64,000 nt of DNA from Ganoderma boninense (Eukaryota; Basidiomycota; Agaricomycetes; Polyporales; Polyporaceae). A program made the position numbers and the translations under genes. The stretch is taken from the NCBI GenBank assembly GCA_002900995.3, contig CM035311.1, positions 1,116,001 to 1,180,000 on the forward strand, given 5' to 3'. The notes under the pieces are model-generated. The model made no database searches. It saw only the letters and a program-made list of their open reading frames with translations, and was not told the DNA's origin. Below are positions 61,323 through 64,000 of this stretch, piece after piece. Position 1 is the first letter of the stretch. The number at the start of each line of letters is the position of its first letter.

Positions 61323-64000
61323 CTATAGCGTGTAGCGGTACCCACTCCACTCGTCGCCCTTGTCGCGCTTTGCGTCCGCGACGCTCTTGTACGTCCCGTT
61401 CTTCGCGAGCTCTGTCCGTCCATCGTTGACGCCTTCGATGAGCTCGTCGCGCTCGCCCCGTTCCCGCTTCCCGTTTTCGCGCCGCAGCGCGAGGTGGTAG
61501 ACGATCGCCATGATGAGCCCGATCGCGATGTACATCAGCACGATCCCGTGCCCCAGCGTGTACCACGGCGCGTCGTGTGCGCGGTACTGGGTTAGTTCGT
61601 ACAGTCAGCACATCCCATTGGTACAGTACTTCTCAAGGAGAGAGGGCGGGAAGAGAGGGGACACGCACGACGTTGGACGAGACGGCACCGTTGATGTTCC
61701 CGAACGAGATGACCATCGCGAGGGAGACGCTGCGTTTGTACGAGCCCTCGACGTTGTTCGACACCCACGCGATAATGTTCGGGATCGTCGGGAAGATCCC
61801 GCACGCGGCGAGGAAAACCGCAACGTACGACAGCGCCGCGTTCCGCGACGCGATCAGGATGAGGTAGCCCGCGAGCCCGACTGAGAACGATGCCCTGTTC
61901 ATCCCCCAATTCGAGTGCGTGTCAGCCTTGGTTCCGTTCGCACCCGGGAAGACGGAGTGGATGGACACGTACATAGTGAGATAGCCGCGGTTGCCGTACC
62001 GGTCCGCGACGAGGGCGACGACGCAAGTGACGACGCACGCCACAGCGTAGACGGGCACGCTCAGCAGGTTCGCGGCGGTCGCGCGGAACCCGAGCTGGTT
62101 GATGATGCTTGGGAGGAACAGCGAGAACGCATACAACGGCCCGTCCGCGCCCATGTACAGGAACACTGTCCGCGTTGGCCCGTCAGCCTCTCCGCCTCGC
62201 GCTCCCCTTGTAGACGTATAGATCTGGAAAACAGGACACTCACTGCCGACCCAGGTCTTCCAGTCGAAGATGCTCTTCCAGATGTAGTGCCACTTGAGGC
62301 TCTCGCCCGCCGCGCTGAACTGGTCGTCGGACTGCAGGCGGCGGACGACGAACGTGCGCTCCGCCTCGGTGAGGAACTTGGCCGTGTCCGGGAAGTCCTG
62401 GATGATGAAGAACGAGAGCGCGCCCGCGACGACCGTCGCGAGCCCCTCGATGATGAAGATCCACGCCCACGCCGGCTTGCCCCCGACCCCCTCCATGTTC
62501 GAGATCGCCGCCTGCGAGAACAGACCCAGCACCACCGAACATTACCGAACACCACACGAGGTGACCATGCCGAAGCGAGGCGGTGAGTGCGGCGTGGACG
62601 GGTCCGCGATAGAAGGATGGCCGGATATGGAGACGGCGTTCAGTCAGCGCACTCGTCTTCGCGGGGCCGCGCGGACGTAAGTCCGCGATAACGAGGAGAG
62701 GGTGCACGTACCGCGAGAAGCCCGCCGAACGCGCCGGAGACCGTGGCAGCAGAGAAGAACAGCGCGGCGCGGATGCCGAACTCAGACCGCTTGTACCAGC
62801 TGCGAGTGGAGGGGGACGCGCACGCGATTTGTCAATTGTCAATTGTCTCTGTCAGAAGGACGAGGACGATAGCAGAGAAGGGCGAAAACAGGGGAGGGAA
62901 GGAAGGGCGAGGGTGATTGCGGACTCGGAGATGGCGAGAACGGGGTTCGAGTCCGCATATGGGACAACTTCGAGAGCGGCGATGCACAACGTGCCGTCGT
63001 TTCGTAGTATCGATCCTTCCTGAGTGCCCGATGTCCGGACGTGGGGTAAACTTTACGAAACGCGCACTCCTGGTCCGCCGTCGCAAAAAAGCACGGTGGA
63101 AAGAGCGGCAATGATAGTCCAGGAATGCACGGTCGCGCATTCAAGTTGAGTCCCACCTACATATGGACGTGCAACCCAAGTTCCCCAACTTCAAGCATCC
63201 GAGTCCCAGAACCCACACAAAACACATGCCACTCACCAGGAGAGATAATAGTTCACGCCTGGGAACAGGCCGGCTTCGAACATGCCGAGGAGCCACCGCA
63301 TACCTGTACGCGAAGAAGAGACGGTCAGAAAGATAAAGGTACATAATGCCAGGTCGGCAGGAGCTTCGTATGAGGACACGGACCGAGAAGCCCGCCGTAA
63401 TTGTGAATCAGGCCTTGCACGGTCTATGGGAGAGCGCATATAGTCAAATCTTTGGTCCGTGTGGCCACAAGGGAGGGCGCGGACGCACCATCATGATCCC
63501 CCAGAGGAACATGAGAAGCGAAAGCCATATTGAAGGGCGCAGTCGCTTTAGGAAGACGTTGGACGGCACCTGTTGACACGGACGTCACGCAACGTTTACA
63601 CGACCGCGACGCAGCGGAGAAGCGCGAACGAGAGCGCGCACGATACAGTACGCACCTCGAAAATCGCGTACGAGAAGAAGAATATCGTGAGGGCGATCAG
63701 GTACTCCTTGTCCGAAATGTTGAGGTCTTTCTCCATGTGGTAGAGCTGCACGTCACATGTCCGTCTCCCATCAGCGCACAACACCCCCAGCGCGGACGCG
63801 AGGCGTCCGGGAACACAGCCGACCCCACCTTTGCATTCCCGATGCTCGTCCGGTCTAGGAAGCTGAGCAAGTACAGCAGCGAGAGCCAGGGCACCAGGTA
63901 CCAGTCGAGCTTCCGTATCAGCTTCTTCTCGTCCACGCCGCTCACGTCGATGTGCGGGTTGTATATCTCGTGCTCCTGCGCGCCATCCTCGTTTTGTGGG
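61323..64000 (-). CDS. MFS transporter of the allantoate/anion:cation symporter type, 5' end missing
   Basis: A multi-exon gene whose frame is still open at the right window edge (EHEIYNPHIDVSGVDEKKLI), so the start lies outside. The first membrane segment is WYLVPWLSLLYLLSFLDRTS followed by IGNAK, the signature of the DAL5/TNA1-like ACS family. Later come LYHMEKDLNISDKEYLIAL, GMRWLLGMFEAGLFPGVNYY, AWAWIFIIEGLATVVAGALS, FLYMGADGPLYAFSLFLPSI, VSNNVEGSYKRSVSLAMVIS and GLIMAIVYHLALRRENGKRE. About twelve helices are expected. The C-terminal tail is charged and ends DEWSGYRYTL at the stop 61323-61325. Fungal members import allantoate, nicotinate, pantothenate, biotin precursors or similar anions across the plasma membrane; the substrate cannot be told here. 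Introns are short except where GC-poor inserts occur (for example 62820-63240). Confidence 0.9.
62918..62957. repeat. 9-bp perfect inverted repeat in an MFS intron
   Basis: TGCGGACTC (62918-62926) and GAGTCCGCA (62949-62957) can form a hairpin with a 22-nt loop within an intron of the transporter gene. The right arm contains GTTCGAGTCC, which resembles a tRNA B box, but no tRNA folds. Confidence 0.6.

Noticed and set aside
1..64000. CRISPR arrays, operons or bacterial features
   Set aside because: The window is eukaryotic with spliced genes; no regularly spaced repeats were seen.

Overview
The window is nuclear DNA of a filamentous basidiomycete, most likely a wood- or litter-decaying mushroom-forming fungus (Agaricomycetes). 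The genes are dense in short GT-AG introns (about 50-70 nt), intergenic GC is high, and typical agaricomycete families are present: a DUF6533 membrane protein, an AA9 lytic polysaccharide monooxygenase, a GH16 laminarinase-type enzyme, a tandem array of BCS1-like AAA ATPases and a DNMT5-type DNA methyltransferase. No bacterial or phage features were seen.

Layout. 1-2.3 kb: two low-complexity hypothetical ORFs around an AT-rich stretch packed with GATA-type motifs. 2.9-8.4 kb: a sirtuin (minus), a DUF6533 seven-helix protein (plus) and the peroxisomal import receptor PEX7 (plus). 10.2-15.7 kb: a secreted GH16 beta-glucanase and a secreted AA9 LPMO, both minus, each with a TATA box, separated by about 3 kb without a recognisable gene. 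17.7-34.7 kb: a minus-strand gene for a DDE-type transposase-like protein, split in two by a 12-kb Ty3/Gypsy-type LTR retrotransposon in the same orientation. 35.4-44.6 kb: a small hypothetical gene and a complete DNMT5. 45.2-57.9 kb: three intact BCS1-like AAA genes and a decayed fourth copy, all minus, with an SRPBCC-fold gene on the other strand between copies two and three. 59.4-64 kb: a hypothetical Pro/Ser-rich protein and an MFS transporter whose 5' end lies beyond the window.

The most unusual object is the retrotransposon (19577..31609). Its two 1.14-kb LTRs appear to differ by one base, and its ends carry a 4-bp target duplication (CCGT), so it is very young. It has a primer binding site, a gag-protease ORF, a pol ORF (RT, RNase H, integrase) joined by a G GGU UUU slippery heptamer in the right frame, and a polypurine tract. 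Between pol and the 3' LTR lies a 2.9-kb cassette with three genes on the opposite strand. Each has one intron, and removing it leaves an open frame. The cassette is bracketed by two copies of the polypurine-tract motif, which suggests that a Gypsy element acquired an antisense gene cassette next to its 3' LTR.

How parts may work together: the two secreted enzymes fit cell-wall polysaccharide degradation or remodelling. DNMT5 is a maintenance methylase that in other basidiomycetes keeps transposons silent, and here it lies 6 kb from a fresh insertion. The BCS1-like array shows tandem duplication and decay. Multi-exon gene models were made by eye from open frames and splice signals. Exon coordinates are stated only where I checked that the splices keep the frame.
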